Source: Lentisphaerota bacterium | GTDB taxonomy: Bacteria; Verrucomicrobiota; Lentisphaeria; Victivallales; Victivallaceae | Direction: 5' to 3' | Length of the DNA stretch: 60,157 nucleotides | NCBI GenBank assembly: GCA_015061725.1 | Contig: SUVX01000017.1 | Coordinates: forward strand, 1 to 60,157 | In this document: piece by piece, positions 9,250 to 17,476 of the stretch | Layout: every line of letters starts with the position of its first letter | Position numbering within the stretch: position 1 is the stretch's first letter | Program-made: the position numbers and the translations under genes | Notes under the pieces: model-generated | What the model saw: only the letters and a program-made list of their open reading frames with translations | The model's database searches: none | Told to the model about the DNA's origin: nothing

Positions 9250-10188
9250 TTATTTTGCTCTGTCAATTTCGTCCAGCCAGATGACCGGAGACTTCCAGTT
9301 CTCCACCTTGAACTGTCTGCCGGAAATCTGAACTTCTTTATCGACAAAAGGTTTGAGCATACCGTCTTCTGCGGCACTTACAAATCCGACGATGGGAACA
9401 TTGGTGGTTCCGATGGCATAATTGGTCGCAAGATTTGCACTGGTGGAAACCGGTATAAGCACCCCCGTAACAGTAACCTGTGTGTACGGCGCTTTAAAGA
9501 CATCAATGCCCAGGGCTTTGAATGCGGCTATACGCGGATCTTTGGCAGAAAATGCCGGAGCAACAACCTTCTTCACTTCAGCTTTTTTCTCTGCGGCTTT
9601 CTTTGCAGCAGCTTTCTTCTCGGCTTCAGCTTTTTCTGCAGCAGCTTTCTTTTCGGATTCGGCCTTTTCTGCGGCGGCTTTCTTTTCGGCTTCTGCCTTT
9701 TCTGCGGCAGCTTTCTTTTCGGCTTCGGCCTTTTCTGCGGCGACTTTTCTCACAGCAGCCTTATCAAACTCAACGTACATAGCGGCAGTGTAAACACGCA
9801 GGCTTTCAGGAGCCAGGATTCTTGCCCAGCCGTAGGCATGTTCACTTAAAATTTTCACCGGAGTACCTTTGGCTATTTTGCCAAAACTTGCAGCTTTGTC
9901 GGACATAGAAATCCGCATGGTCAAATCAGTGATTGTCTTACCTTTACTGATGTAGGCACGGGAAACATAGATTTTCACCTCTTCAGGCGCAGCAACTTCA
10001 AGCCAGCTGCCTTTTTTGCCGGTAATCACCAGTTTTGCATCTTTTTTGACTTTTCCGACAACGGGTGAACGCAGTCCCGGTTGAAGCCGCAGATTGAGAA
10101 CGGCGGTATTGACCGTTCCGGTGACATCTTCTGCGAATGAAACGGCGGTAAGTCCCAAAAACAACGATAACAATAAAAATTTCTTCAT
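9250..10188 (-). CDS. Secreted SH3b-domain protein with Ala/Glu/Lys coiled-coil repeat
   Basis: A 312-residue exported protein (signal peptide MKKFLLLSLFLGLTAVSFA). Two bacterial SH3-like domains occupy about residues 22-80 and 85-140 (VLNLRLQPGLRSPVVGKV and ITDLTMRISMSDKAASFG). A highly charged helical repeat, EKAEAEKKAAA, covers about residues 150-205, and a C-terminal beta-rich domain ends the protein. SH3b domains in exported proteins commonly bind cell-wall components, so a periplasmic scaffold or envelope role is plausible. It seems to be transcribed alone from its own promoter. Confidence 0.7.
   Translation of the reverse strand: MKKFLLLSLFLGLTAVSFAEDVTGTVNTAVLNLRLQPGLRSPVVGKVKKDAKLVITGKKGSWLEVAAPEEVKIYVSRAYISKGKTITDLTMRISMSDKAASFGKIAKGTPVKILSEHAYGWARILAPESLRVYTAAMYVEFDKAAVRKVAAEKAEAEKKAAAEKAEAEKKAAAEKAESEKKAAAEKAEAEKKAAAKKAAEKKAEVKKVVAPAFSAKDPRIAAFKALGIDVFKAPYTQVTVTGVLIPVSTSANLATNYAIGTTNVPIVGFVSAAEDGMLKPFVDKEVQISGRQFKVENWKSPVIWLDEIDRAK
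9608..9739 (-). repeat. Four tandem 33-bp coding repeats
   Basis: Four imperfect 33-base units (9608-9640, 9641-9673, 9674-9706, 9707-9739) each encode an 11-residue EKAEAEKKAAA-like unit of the SH3b protein. Differences between units are mostly synonymous. Confidence 0.85.
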
Positions 10189-10210
10189 TCTGCACTTCTC
10201 CTGCTTGAAA

Positions 10211-10238
10211 AAAATAACTTTTGCTGTTAAATTGTCAA
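10211..10238 (-). promoter_or_regulatory. Promoter of SH3b gene
   Basis: Read on the minus strand, TTGACA (10238-10233) and TATTTT (10216-10211) are spaced by 16 bases, just upstream of the ATG at 10188. Confidence 0.5.
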
Positions 10239-10307
10239 CATGTCATTTTTTAAGTTTAACGTATTACAGATAATATAGCTTCATTTTTCAAAAGGTACAA
10301 CCATATT

Positions 10308-10760
10308 ATGAAAAAAACAGCCTTTTTGTTGTTCAAAAAAAATATTTTTTCCGGATTTTTTGTTCTGTTTCTCTTCATTGCCCTGATTTTCGCACAGGGC
10401 TGCCGTACATTCCCGGAACAACAACTTTACAATGTTTATTGGAAACCCGTTGAAAAAGCACCCGAAGGTGTCTTTCTGCTTTTTACTTCAGACAAACGCA
10501 GAGTCGTCGGCTGCTGCGGCGCAAACCGTTTTTTCGGTCCGGCAACGATCAATAAAGACGGTACGCTTTCTATCGGTATGCTGGGCGCAACCCGCATGGC
10601 ATCACCCCACATGCAGTACGAACAGAAATTCCTTGAAAATCTGCAGGCTGCCAAACGTTACCGTTTTGAACAGGACGGAACACTCTCTCTCTCAGACATT
10701 GACGGCTCTGTCTGTATGCGACTGCAGGCAGTTCCTCCCAAAGTTTCAGGTGAAAAATGA
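10308..10760 (+). CDS. META-domain (HslJ-like) lipoprotein
   Basis: A 150-residue protein with a long hydrophobic signal ending in a lipobox-like AQGC, then a META/HslJ-type fold: VYWKPVE near the start, CCGANRFFG in the middle and MLGATRMASPHMQYEQKFLENL towards the end. META proteins are small envelope proteins of poorly known function, often linked to stress. Its stop overlaps the start of the recombinase gene (ATGA), indicating translational coupling. Confidence 0.75.
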   Translation: MKKTAFLLFKKNIFSGFFVLFLFIALIFAQGCRTFPEQQLYNVYWKPVEKAPEGVFLLFTSDKRRVVGCCGANRFFGPATINKDGTLSIGMLGATRMASPHMQYEQKFLENLQAAKRYRFEQDGTLSLSDIDGSVCMRLQAVPPKVSGEK

Positions 10761-11698
10761 AGTCTTTTCTTGAGCGTTTTTTACATTATCTTGAAACGGA
10801 ACGCAACTCTTCAACGCACACCGTCAGCGCCTATGCCCGTGATATCAGGGAGTTTGCGATAAAAATCCGTGAAGATGAAAAATTTGACGATTGGACAACT
10901 GTTGACCATGACCAGGCACGCACTTTTGTCATGAAACTCTTTGACGCAGGCGACTCCAAAAGAAGTATCCAGCGCAAACTTTCTGCCATGCGTTCTTTTT
11001 ACCGCTTTCTCATCAAACACAATCTGGCAGAATCCAATCCCTTTTCGGGACTTGCGCCGATCAAATCCGACAAGCCCCTGCCCGTCGTCATGAGCATAAA
11101 TGACATTGACCGCCTGATTGCCGGCGTCAAAGAATACTGGCAGCAGGCGGCAATAACGGGATTATCCAAAACAGAAGACTCCGCAGAATTTGCAATGGCA
11201 CGAGATACGGCAATGATAGAGTTGATTTACTCAGGCGGTCTGCGTATCGGCGAAACTGTCGGGCTGAACCTGGGTGATATAGATAACCGCAACGGCTGTG
11301 TCCGTGTGCGCGGCAAAGGCAAAAAAGAACGTCTTGCCGCCATCGGAACGCAGGCAGAAAATGCCCTGTCCGCTTACTATCCGCAGCGGAAAACCGTCGG
11401 TGCGGAACGTAATCCGGATGCCCCGCTTTTTGTCAACCGCTTCGGAACCCGCCTGACCGCACGTTCTTTTCAGCGAAATCTGAAAAAATATCTGATGATA
11501 GCGGGACTCCCGCCGGATTTTACGCCCCACAAACTGCGGCACTCCTTTGCCACACATCTGCTGGATGCCGGTGCTGATTTGCGCAGCGTCCAGGAAATGC
11601 TCGGTCATGAAAATTTAAGTACCACGCAAATCTACACCCACGTCAGCGCGGAACGGATGAAACAAGTTTACAAAGACAGCCACCCGAGAGCCAAATGA
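10757..11698 (+). CDS. xerC: Tyrosine recombinase XerC/XerD
   Basis: A 313-residue site-specific recombinase for chromosome dimer resolution. The SAM-like N-terminal DNA-binding domain spans about residues 1-90. The catalytic residues are all visible: Arg in SGGLRIGE, Lys in GKGKKER, His-x-x-Arg in HKLRHSFATHL, His in LGHENLSTTQ and the nucleophile Tyr in IYTH. XerC and XerD cannot be told apart here, and no dif site was searched for. Absence of neighbouring phage genes argues for the housekeeping Xer. Its end overlaps hrpB by four bases. Confidence 0.85.
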   Translation: MKSFLERFLHYLETERNSSTHTVSAYARDIREFAIKIREDEKFDDWTTVDHDQARTFVMKLFDAGDSKRSIQRKLSAMRSFYRFLIKHNLAESNPFSGLAPIKSDKPLPVVMSINDIDRLIAGVKEYWQQAAITGLSKTEDSAEFAMARDTAMIELIYSGGLRIGETVGLNLGDIDNRNGCVRVRGKGKKERLAAIGTQAENALSAYYPQRKTVGAERNPDAPLFVNRFGTRLTARSFQRNLKKYLMIAGLPPDFTPHKLRHSFATHLLDAGADLRSVQEMLGHENLSTTQIYTHVSAERMKQVYKDSHPRAK

Positions 11699-14124
11699 GT
11701 CAACTTAATTTGCCGGTATGTGCCATACTTCCGGAATTCCGGAATATGCTCAATACGCACAATCAACTGATTTTATCCGCCGCGCCGGGTGCGGGAAAGA
11801 CCACCGTCATTCCGCCTGAAACGGCAAAACTTGTCAGCGGAAACATCCGTCTGATCGAACCGCGCCGTATCGCCGCAAAAGCCGCCGCAGGACGCATCGC
11901 AGAACTGGATGATTCTGAAATCGGCTCCTTCTCAGGATATGCCGTAAGAGGCGAAAGCAAACGCGGCAAAAATACCAAAATCCTTGCCGTCACACCGGGT
12001 ATACTGCTCAGGGAGTTTCAAAATAATCCGGAATTGGAAGATGTGGATGTTATCATTTTTGACGAATTTCATGAACGCTCCTGGGAGTGCGATCTTCTGC
12101 TTGCGCTGGCACTGGACATTCAGGAATCTCTGCGCCCGGACTTGAAAATAATCATCATGTCCGCAACACTTGCGACAGAACAATTGAAAAAATTTCTGCC
12201 CGGCGCCGCTGTGCTGGAAAGTTCCGGAAGAGAATACCCCGTTGAAGTTGTTTACCGTCCCGGCAATTGTTCAACAGACTGCAGTAAAATCGTTACCGAA
12301 AGTCTCCGCGCGGCAACGACACTTTACCGGGAAAAGGACGGAGATATCCTCGTATTCCTCCCGGGCGCAGGAGAAACAGACTCCGCTGCGCAGGCGCTCG
12401 CGCAAACTCTGCCTGATGCCGATATCCGCTGTCTGCACGGCGCGGTGGAGTTCAAAGAGCAGAGCAGACTGCTTTCCCCCTCCTCCGACGGAAAAAAAAG
12501 AATTTTCCTTGCGACAAATATCGCTGAAAGCAGTATCACCATTGACGGTATCACCTCAGTCGTGGACTGCGGCTGGGAAAAGCGCATGACTTACGTTCCC
12601 GCCTCGGGCATGCCGTTTCTGGAACTGCAAAGAATTTCTCAGGCTTCGGCTTGTCAACGCTCAGGACGTGCGGGCAGAACCGCCCCCGGCACAGCGATCC
12701 GTTTGTATTCTCAGGTGGAATTCAACAATCTGATTCCTCAACGTCCCCCGGAATTGACCGTCTGCGACCTTGCGCCGTTTGTCCTGCATCTGGCGGAATG
12801 GGGCGCAACTGTCTCTCAACTCAAATGGCTTGATACGCCGCCTGAATCCGGACTGCTTACTGCCGGAAATCTGCTCAGAAAAATCGGTGCAATCACACAG
12901 GAAAACCGTCTGACTGCGCATGGAAAAAAACTCAGTCAGCTGCCTTTGCATCCGCGTTTGGGTTCCATGCTGCTCAAAGCAAAAGAGCTTGATCTTCAAA
13001 ACACCGCCGTCGCCATTGCCGCCATTCTTGAAAACCGCATTTTCAAAAGGAATACAACTGATTTGCGCGAACTGCTTTATGATATCCGGCGCAACGCCTC
13101 TCATATACAGAAAACAGTCATGCGCCAACTGACCGCTCTTCTGGGACAAACGCACGATGAAATCACCCCGGAATCCGCCGGAAGACTGCTTTGTTTTGCC
13201 TATCCTGAATGGATCGCTCAAAAACGCAGCGGCAATACATCAAGTTACCGTCTGGCGGGCGGACGCGCCGGAGAACTTTCTCCGGACGATTCCCTGCTCG
13301 GACAGGAATTTCTTGCCGTTGCCGTTCTGGGCGGAAACAGAGAAAAAGATGCCCGCATCCATCTGGCTTCTCCCGTGGATAAAGAGGAACTGGAACTGGA
13401 TTTTTCTGAGCGGCTCTCTCTTCAGAACAGTCTTGACTTTGATCCTGATACCGGAAAAGTTTCCGCCAAAGAGGAACTGCATCTGGATAACCTTGTTCTC
13501 AGTTCCAAGCCGATTCCTCCCCCGCCGGGAACTGCGGGAAAAGCCGTTCTTGCTTCCGCCGTCAAGCGGCAGAATGTTCTGCCGCCTGAAAACTTCAAAA
13601 AGGCAAATCAGCTGCTTGCCCGGGTGCGCTTTGCATACAACTCCGATCCTGAAGCGGGTTTCCCGGATTGGAGCGAAGAAAATTATTCCGCTGTTCTTGA
13701 AAAATTGACCGATGGATTTCTGGATTCCGTCCGTTCGATCCCTGACTTGCTCAAACTGAACTGGGACAGCATTTTTGAATATGCTCTTTCTATGGAGCAA
13801 CTTCAAACTTTGAATAAACTTTATCCTGAATTTTTTGTCACAAAACGCGGATACAAAATCAGGATAGATTATTCCGGTCCTGTGCCGACGGCGGCAGTAA
13901 GGATTCAGGAACTTTACGGTGTTACGGTTCATCCGGTTATCGGAAGAAACAAAATCCCTCTCCGGCTGGAACTGCTCTCCCCCGCCCGCCGTCCGGTTCA
14001 GATTACCATGGATCTGCCCGGTTTCTGGCAGGGATCATGGAGTCTTGTCCGTCGCGATATGCGGGGAAGATATCCCAAACACGATTGGCCGGAACACCCT
14101 GAACTTGAAACGACAACGCCTTAA
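11695..14124 (+). CDS. hrpB: ATP-dependent helicase HrpB
   Basis: An 809-residue DEAH-like superfamily 2 helicase, full length for the family. Walker A is APGAGKTTVIPP near residue 31, motif II is IIFDEFHERSWECDL (DEFH), motif III is MSATL, and motif VI is QRSGRAGRTAPG. The helicase-associated domain and the HrpB-specific C-terminal part (FWQGSW and KHDWPEHP near the end) are present. The cellular role of HrpB is not settled. It is translationally coupled to the recombinase gene. Confidence 0.92.
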   Translation: MSQLNLPVCAILPEFRNMLNTHNQLILSAAPGAGKTTVIPPETAKLVSGNIRLIEPRRIAAKAAAGRIAELDDSEIGSFSGYAVRGESKRGKNTKILAVTPGILLREFQNNPELEDVDVIIFDEFHERSWECDLLLALALDIQESLRPDLKIIIMSATLATEQLKKFLPGAAVLESSGREYPVEVVYRPGNCSTDCSKIVTESLRAATTLYREKDGDILVFLPGAGETDSAAQALAQTLPDADIRCLHGAVEFKEQSRLLSPSSDGKKRIFLATNIAESSITIDGITSVVDCGWEKRMTYVPASGMPFLELQRISQASACQRSGRAGRTAPGTAIRLYSQVEFNNLIPQRPPELTVCDLAPFVLHLAEWGATVSQLKWLDTPPESGLLTAGNLLRKIGAITQENRLTAHGKKLSQLPLHPRLGSMLLKAKELDLQNTAVAIAAILENRIFKRNTTDLRELLYDIRRNASHIQKTVMRQLTALLGQTHDEITPESAGRLLCFAYPEWIAQKRSGNTSSYRLAGGRAGELSPDDSLLGQEFLAVAVLGGNREKDARIHLASPVDKEELELDFSERLSLQNSLDFDPDTGKVSAKEELHLDNLVLSSKPIPPPPGTAGKAVLASAVKRQNVLPPENFKKANQLLARVRFAYNSDPEAGFPDWSEENYSAVLEKLTDGFLDSVRSIPDLLKLNWDSIFEYALSMEQLQTLNKLYPEFFVTKRGYKIRIDYSGPVPTAAVRIQELYGVTVHPVIGRNKIPLRLELLSPARRPVQITMDLPGFWQGSWSLVRRDMRGRYPKHDWPEHPELETTTP

Positions 14125-14150
14125 AAAGGCGCAAACAGAAAGGATCTTTT

Positions 14151-14912
14151 ATGAAATTACAGGAATTGACAAGTTTTCTGGATAACACTCTGGCATTGGA
14201 TAAATTTTCACGCGATGCTTCCAACAACGGCTTACAGGTTGAAGGCAAATCAGAAGTTAATTTTGCCGTCTTCGGCGTTGATGCCTGTCAGGAACTTTTT
14301 GATGCCGCCGCAGAACGCGGTGCAGATTTTATCTTTGTCCACCACGGCATGAGCTGGGGCAGCGAACCGCGCCGTTTCAGCGGCATCGTGGCAAAAAGGC
14401 TCAGTACGCTCTTTCAAAACGGTATCAGCCTTTACGCCGCACACCTGCCCCTTGACGCCCATCCTGAACTGGGAAACAATGCCCAACTGGCGGATATGAT
14501 CGGACTTAAAGAACGTATGCCGTTTTTTGAATACAGCGGCGTTGACATCGGATTTTCAGGCGTTCTCAAAGAGGCGGCGCCCTGTCATCTGTTGGCAGAG
14601 TATCTCGGCAAAAAGCTTTCAGTTGAACCAATCATTTACGGTGACGTCAAGCGTGAAGTCAAAAAAATCGCCATCGTTTCCGGCGGCGGCGGACTCGGCG
14701 GACTTGAAGATGCTTATTCCCGCAACTGCGATCTGCTGATTACAGGGGAATTTGATCACACCATGTATCATCCGCAAAAAGAGATGACAGTCAACGTTAT
14801 TTCCCTCGGACATTACGCAAGTGAAACTGTCGGTCCCTACGCCGTCATGCAAAAAATCCAATCGGTTTTCAATCTGCCCGTTGAGTTCATCAATATCCCC
14901 ACCGGACTTTGA
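14151..14912 (+). CDS. Nif3-like dinuclear metal centre protein
   Basis: A 253-residue member of the NIF3/YbgI/DUF34 family of toroidal hexamers with two metal ions. Metal-site motifs are NNGLQVEG, FVHHGMSWG, HLPLDAHPELGNN and GHYASE. Its enzymatic role is disputed; GTP cyclohydrolase-like and metallochaperone roles have both been proposed for relatives. AGGATC lies upstream of the ATG, 26 bases after hrpB. Confidence 0.88.
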   Translation: MKLQELTSFLDNTLALDKFSRDASNNGLQVEGKSEVNFAVFGVDACQELFDAAAERGADFIFVHHGMSWGSEPRRFSGIVAKRLSTLFQNGISLYAAHLPLDAHPELGNNAQLADMIGLKERMPFFEYSGVDIGFSGVLKEAAPCHLLAEYLGKKLSVEPIIYGDVKREVKKIAIVSGGGGLGGLEDAYSRNCDLLITGEFDHTMYHPQKEMTVNVISLGHYASETVGPYAVMQKIQSVFNLPVEFINIPTGL

Positions 14913-14918
14913 GAACAG

Positions 14919-16502
14919 TTAACAGCAACTTTCTTTGCACATCTGAAACGTCAAACCGAACTTTTCAAGATACTTTCCGAGCCGGTCGGAATCATTGGTT
15001 GTGTTGCGTTGCCGGCGTGATACTGCAAACAACCGTTTTCCGGCTTCGGCACGGCTTTTGCATTGACGGCACACCTCTATAACTTTTGCAAGCTGGCACA
15101 AATCAAACTCATCAAATCTGCTTTGATAATCATTGCCCAGAAGTTTACACAAAAGAGTCTCCGCATCTGAACTTGACTTTCCCCTTTTCAAACGGGCAAT
15201 TTCATTTTTCACCACATTTTCATCAATTCTTCCGCCGGAAGAAAGCGTTGCCATCCGCGTGATCATGGCATTCAAATCACGGAAATTGCCGCGCCATGCC
15301 GTTGCAGGATCAAGGGCAAAGCGCATAAATTCCGCCCGTGCCTCTTTATTGAACGTAATATGTTTGCCGCTTTTTTCAGCAAAACGCTGAAGTTCATATT
15401 CCAGATTCGGTTCAATATCCTCTCTGCGGTCGGCAAGACCGGGCAGCTGAAAGTCCCATAGATTTATGCGGGCAAGCAGATCAGAACGGAAAAGTCCTTC
15501 ATTGACAGATTCTTCCAAATCGCGATTGGTTCCGCAGATAAGTTCAAAACAGCTTTCACTTTCACTGTCATCCCCCAGCGGAAAAAACTTCTTTTCTTCA
15601 ATGGCATGCAGCAGCATTGCCTGTTCATCAAGTCCGAGTTCCCCGATTTCATCAAGAAAAAGAATACCGCCGTCGGCTTTTTTCAGCAGTCCCGGACGAT
15701 CTGCCGCCGCTCCGGTAAATGCCCCCTTTTTATGCCCGAACAGCACACTCATTGCCTGATCTCCGCGCAAAGTCGCACAGTTGATGCTGACAAACGCCCC
15801 TTTAATTTGGTTATTGAGTTTTTTCAGTTCATAAATACGCTTTGCCAGCTGAGATTTCCCCGCACCGGTGGGACCGGTCAGCAAAATCGGTTCAGAGGAA
15901 CGGATCGCCACACGTTCAATCGTTTCAATCAGTTCATTGAACTGCCTGTTTTTTGTGGCAATACCGGATTTCAGAAAATCCAGATCGTTTTCTCTTTCAA
16001 TGGAAAAACGTTTGGCGAGCATATCGTAGCGCGAAAGATCAAGATCAATCACGGTATATGAGCCTTCAGGTCCCGTTCCGGGATGTGTCTGGATAAGTTT
16101 TCCGGGCAGATGATGGGATTCATTGAGCAGAAAAAGACAAATCTGCGCCACATGAGAACCGGTTGTGATATGTATATAGTAATTATCCTCTTCATTTGAA
16201 AAATCATGATTGCGGCTGTATTCATAAAGCTTGCTGTAAACCTCTTCAAAATCCCAGGGGTCTTCCATATGAACGGCTTCAGGGATCACCTCGGTTGAGG
16301 GAGAACACTGCCTGATGTCTTCAACGATACAGTCCTTCAAACTTTCAAACCGGGGCTGATAAATCAGATAGTAGCGGTCAAAACGCAAGTCATTCTGCAT
16401 AGCAAGGGCCACTGACGGGCGCCACACATTCCAGCGTGACAGTCCCCGGGGCTTTCCGGCACGGTCAAGGGTTGAACCCAGAAGAGAAATCAAAACATTC
16501 AT
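14919..16502 (-). CDS. rtcR: Sigma-54-dependent RNA-repair regulator RtcR
   Basis: A 527-residue bacterial enhancer-binding protein. The N-terminal 180 residues form the RtcR-type CARF-like sensor (MNVLISLLGSTLDRAGK and later ITTGSHVAQICLFLL), expected to sense damaged RNA ends. The AAA+ domain has GPTGAGKSQLAKRI (Walker A), GAFTGA (sigma-54 contact loop) and GGILFLDEIGEL (Walker B). A C-terminal helix-turn-helix region (RAEAGKRLFAVSRRQR) completes it. The ATG at 16502 is chosen because the family begins with MNVLISLLG. It is divergent from a sigma-54 promoter that drives the rtcB side, as in known rtc systems. No rtcA is present nearby. Confidence 0.93.
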   Translation of the reverse strand: MNVLISLLGSTLDRAGKPRGLSRWNVWRPSVALAMQNDLRFDRYYLIYQPRFESLKDCIVEDIRQCSPSTEVIPEAVHMEDPWDFEEVYSKLYEYSRNHDFSNEEDNYYIHITTGSHVAQICLFLLNESHHLPGKLIQTHPGTGPEGSYTVIDLDLSRYDMLAKRFSIERENDLDFLKSGIATKNRQFNELIETIERVAIRSSEPILLTGPTGAGKSQLAKRIYELKKLNNQIKGAFVSINCATLRGDQAMSVLFGHKKGAFTGAAADRPGLLKKADGGILFLDEIGELGLDEQAMLLHAIEEKKFFPLGDDSESESCFELICGTNRDLEESVNEGLFRSDLLARINLWDFQLPGLADRREDIEPNLEYELQRFAEKSGKHITFNKEARAEFMRFALDPATAWRGNFRDLNAMITRMATLSSGGRIDENVVKNEIARLKRGKSSSDAETLLCKLLGNDYQSRFDEFDLCQLAKVIEVCRQCKSRAEAGKRLFAVSRRQRNTTNDSDRLGKYLEKFGLTFQMCKESCC

Positions 16503-16650
16503 TATATAAAAACCTATATCAATATATAATATTTTATACAATTTAATATAATCCATATTTTCTCAAGATGCAAGCAGCAAAACGTACTATAAAAATTTTT
16601 AAGCTCAAAAAAAACAATTTTTCAAACGTTTTCACGATTTATCGCAACTT

Positions 16651-16666
16651 TGGCACGCCATTTGCT
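16651..16666 (+). promoter_or_regulatory. Sigma-54 promoter of the rtcB operon
   Basis: TGGCACGCCATTTGCT matches the -24/-12 consensus TGGCACG-N4-TTGCW without mismatch. Transcription should start near 16677, upstream of the DIP1984-like gene. A spaced inverted repeat, AAAACGT (16579-16585) and ACGTTTT (16626-16632), lies upstream and could be an RtcR binding site, but this is weak. Confidence 0.9.
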
Positions 16667-16728
16667 ATATGTTTCAACAGAAAAGCACGAACTCAAAAAA
16701 ATCAACAACAAAAGAAAGGATTATCATC

Positions 16729-17187
16729 ATGCTTATCACTTTGGCACAAGCACTGAAAGAAAAAAATCGCCTCATCGGCGAAATCAGCAGATTGTGGGGT
16801 CTCGTCCAGCGTCAGAACAGCTGTTGGGAAAACCGAACACGCAGTATCAATGTCCGCGCAACAATGGAAACCATCCATTATTACACCCAAAAGCTGATTG
16901 AACTCAAAACCAAAATCGGCAAAGCCAACAGCGGCAACCTTGAAAACATCTACGCATTGGAAGAATACAAAAGCCAATTAAGCAAATTTAACGGCATTGA
17001 TACTGAAACAAGCGAACAGTATCTCGGTTTGAACAACAGTATCAAAATCGTAAAAAATTGTATCATCAGCGAAAGCGAGGTGCTTGAACAGCAGAGATTC
17101 CTGCAGCTCAAATGCAATCAGCTGCAAGATGAATTGGATTCCTACAACGCAACACACAAAATTGAGTTTGATACTCCTTTGAAGTAA
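16729..17187 (+). CDS. DIP1984-family small helical protein
   Basis: A 152-residue protein, mostly alpha-helical. The N-terminus LAQALKEKNRLIGEISRLWG and overall layout resemble the DIP1984/DUF6847 family, whose members are small cytosolic proteins of unknown function. The ATG at 16729 is preceded by AAAGAAAGGA. It is the first gene behind the sigma-54 promoter and therefore probably induced by RtcR together with rtcB. The family call rests on pattern recognition only. Confidence 0.6.
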   Translation: MLITLAQALKEKNRLIGEISRLWGLVQRQNSCWENRTRSINVRATMETIHYYTQKLIELKTKIGKANSGNLENIYALEEYKSQLSKFNGIDTETSEQYLGLNNSIKIVKNCIISESEVLEQQRFLQLKCNQLQDELDSYNATHKIEFDTPLK

Positions 17188-17200
17188 TCAAGCATTTTCC

Positions 17201-17438
17201 GCCGGACCGTTCAAACAGTCCGGCACACCGGGCAGTCTCAAAAGAAACTGCCCGGCAAGAGAAACCGTTGTCCTCCGGATCTTGATATTGATAATGCCTG
17301 CAGTATGTTTTGCAGTTAAAATTTAAAGGTTAAGGATTTAACCATCAAATATCAATCCTCAAAACTTAAAACTTTTTTCCGGACAACGGTTTCTCCCCGG
17401 GAGAACGGCTCACCGGACTCCCGGGCTCTTTTTTCTCT
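17201..17438 (+). ncRNA. Candidate structured RNA between DIP1984-like gene and rtcB
   Basis: The 289-base gap between the two genes holds dense secondary structure. Hairpins are GCCGGAC/GTCCGGC (17201-17207/17218-17224) and CCGGGCAGT/ACTGCCCGG (17228-17236/17247-17255). A perfect 14-bp closing stem follows (17260-17273 with 17381-17394) and encloses a second helix, TTGATATTGAT (17282-17292) with ATCAAATATCAA (17344-17355), and small inner hairpins, including GGTTAA/TTAACC. The block ends in a strong terminator at 17396-17438. In some enterobacteria sigma-54 rtc operons carry Y-RNA-like genes; resemblance to those is only positional here. It could instead be a leader controlling rtcB, or a small element with 14-bp inverted ends. 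Confidence 0.55.
17396..17438 (+). terminator. Rho-independent terminator upstream of rtcB
   Basis: CCCGGGAG (17396-17403) pairs with CTCCCGGG (17418-17425), with an inner CGG/CCG pair, followed by CTCTTTTTTCTCT. It would end a transcript from the sigma-54 promoter before rtcB, so rtcB expression may need readthrough, antitermination or another start. Confidence 0.8.
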
Positions 17439-17476
17439 GAAACACAAATAAGATCAATTTATACAAAGGTAAAAAA

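Noticed and set aside
8629..9849. 406-codon open frame on the plus strand
   Set aside because: It runs antisense across leuC and the SH3b gene, and its low-complexity Cys/Phe stretch is just the mirror of the EKAEAEKKAAA repeat.
10757..11698. Integrase of an integrated element or integron
   Set aside because: The gene is coupled to hrpB and a META lipoprotein gene, and no attachment repeats, tRNA or cargo genes flank it. It fits housekeeping Xer.
14919..16502. CARF-like sensor as a sign of a CRISPR type III system
   Set aside because: The domain belongs to RtcR, with sigma-54 AAA+ and HTH parts and adjacent rtcB. No cas genes or repeat arrays are in the window.
16579..16632. RtcR enhancer site AAAACGT/ACGTTTT
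   Set aside because: The half-sites are short and 40 bases apart in AT-rich DNA, so chance occurrence is likely. It is mentioned only as a possibility.
17260..17394. MITE with 14-bp terminal repeats instead of an RNA
   Set aside because: Not excluded, but the flanking hairpins, the terminator and the position in the sigma-54 operon fit a transcript better, and no second copy or target duplication was seen in the window.
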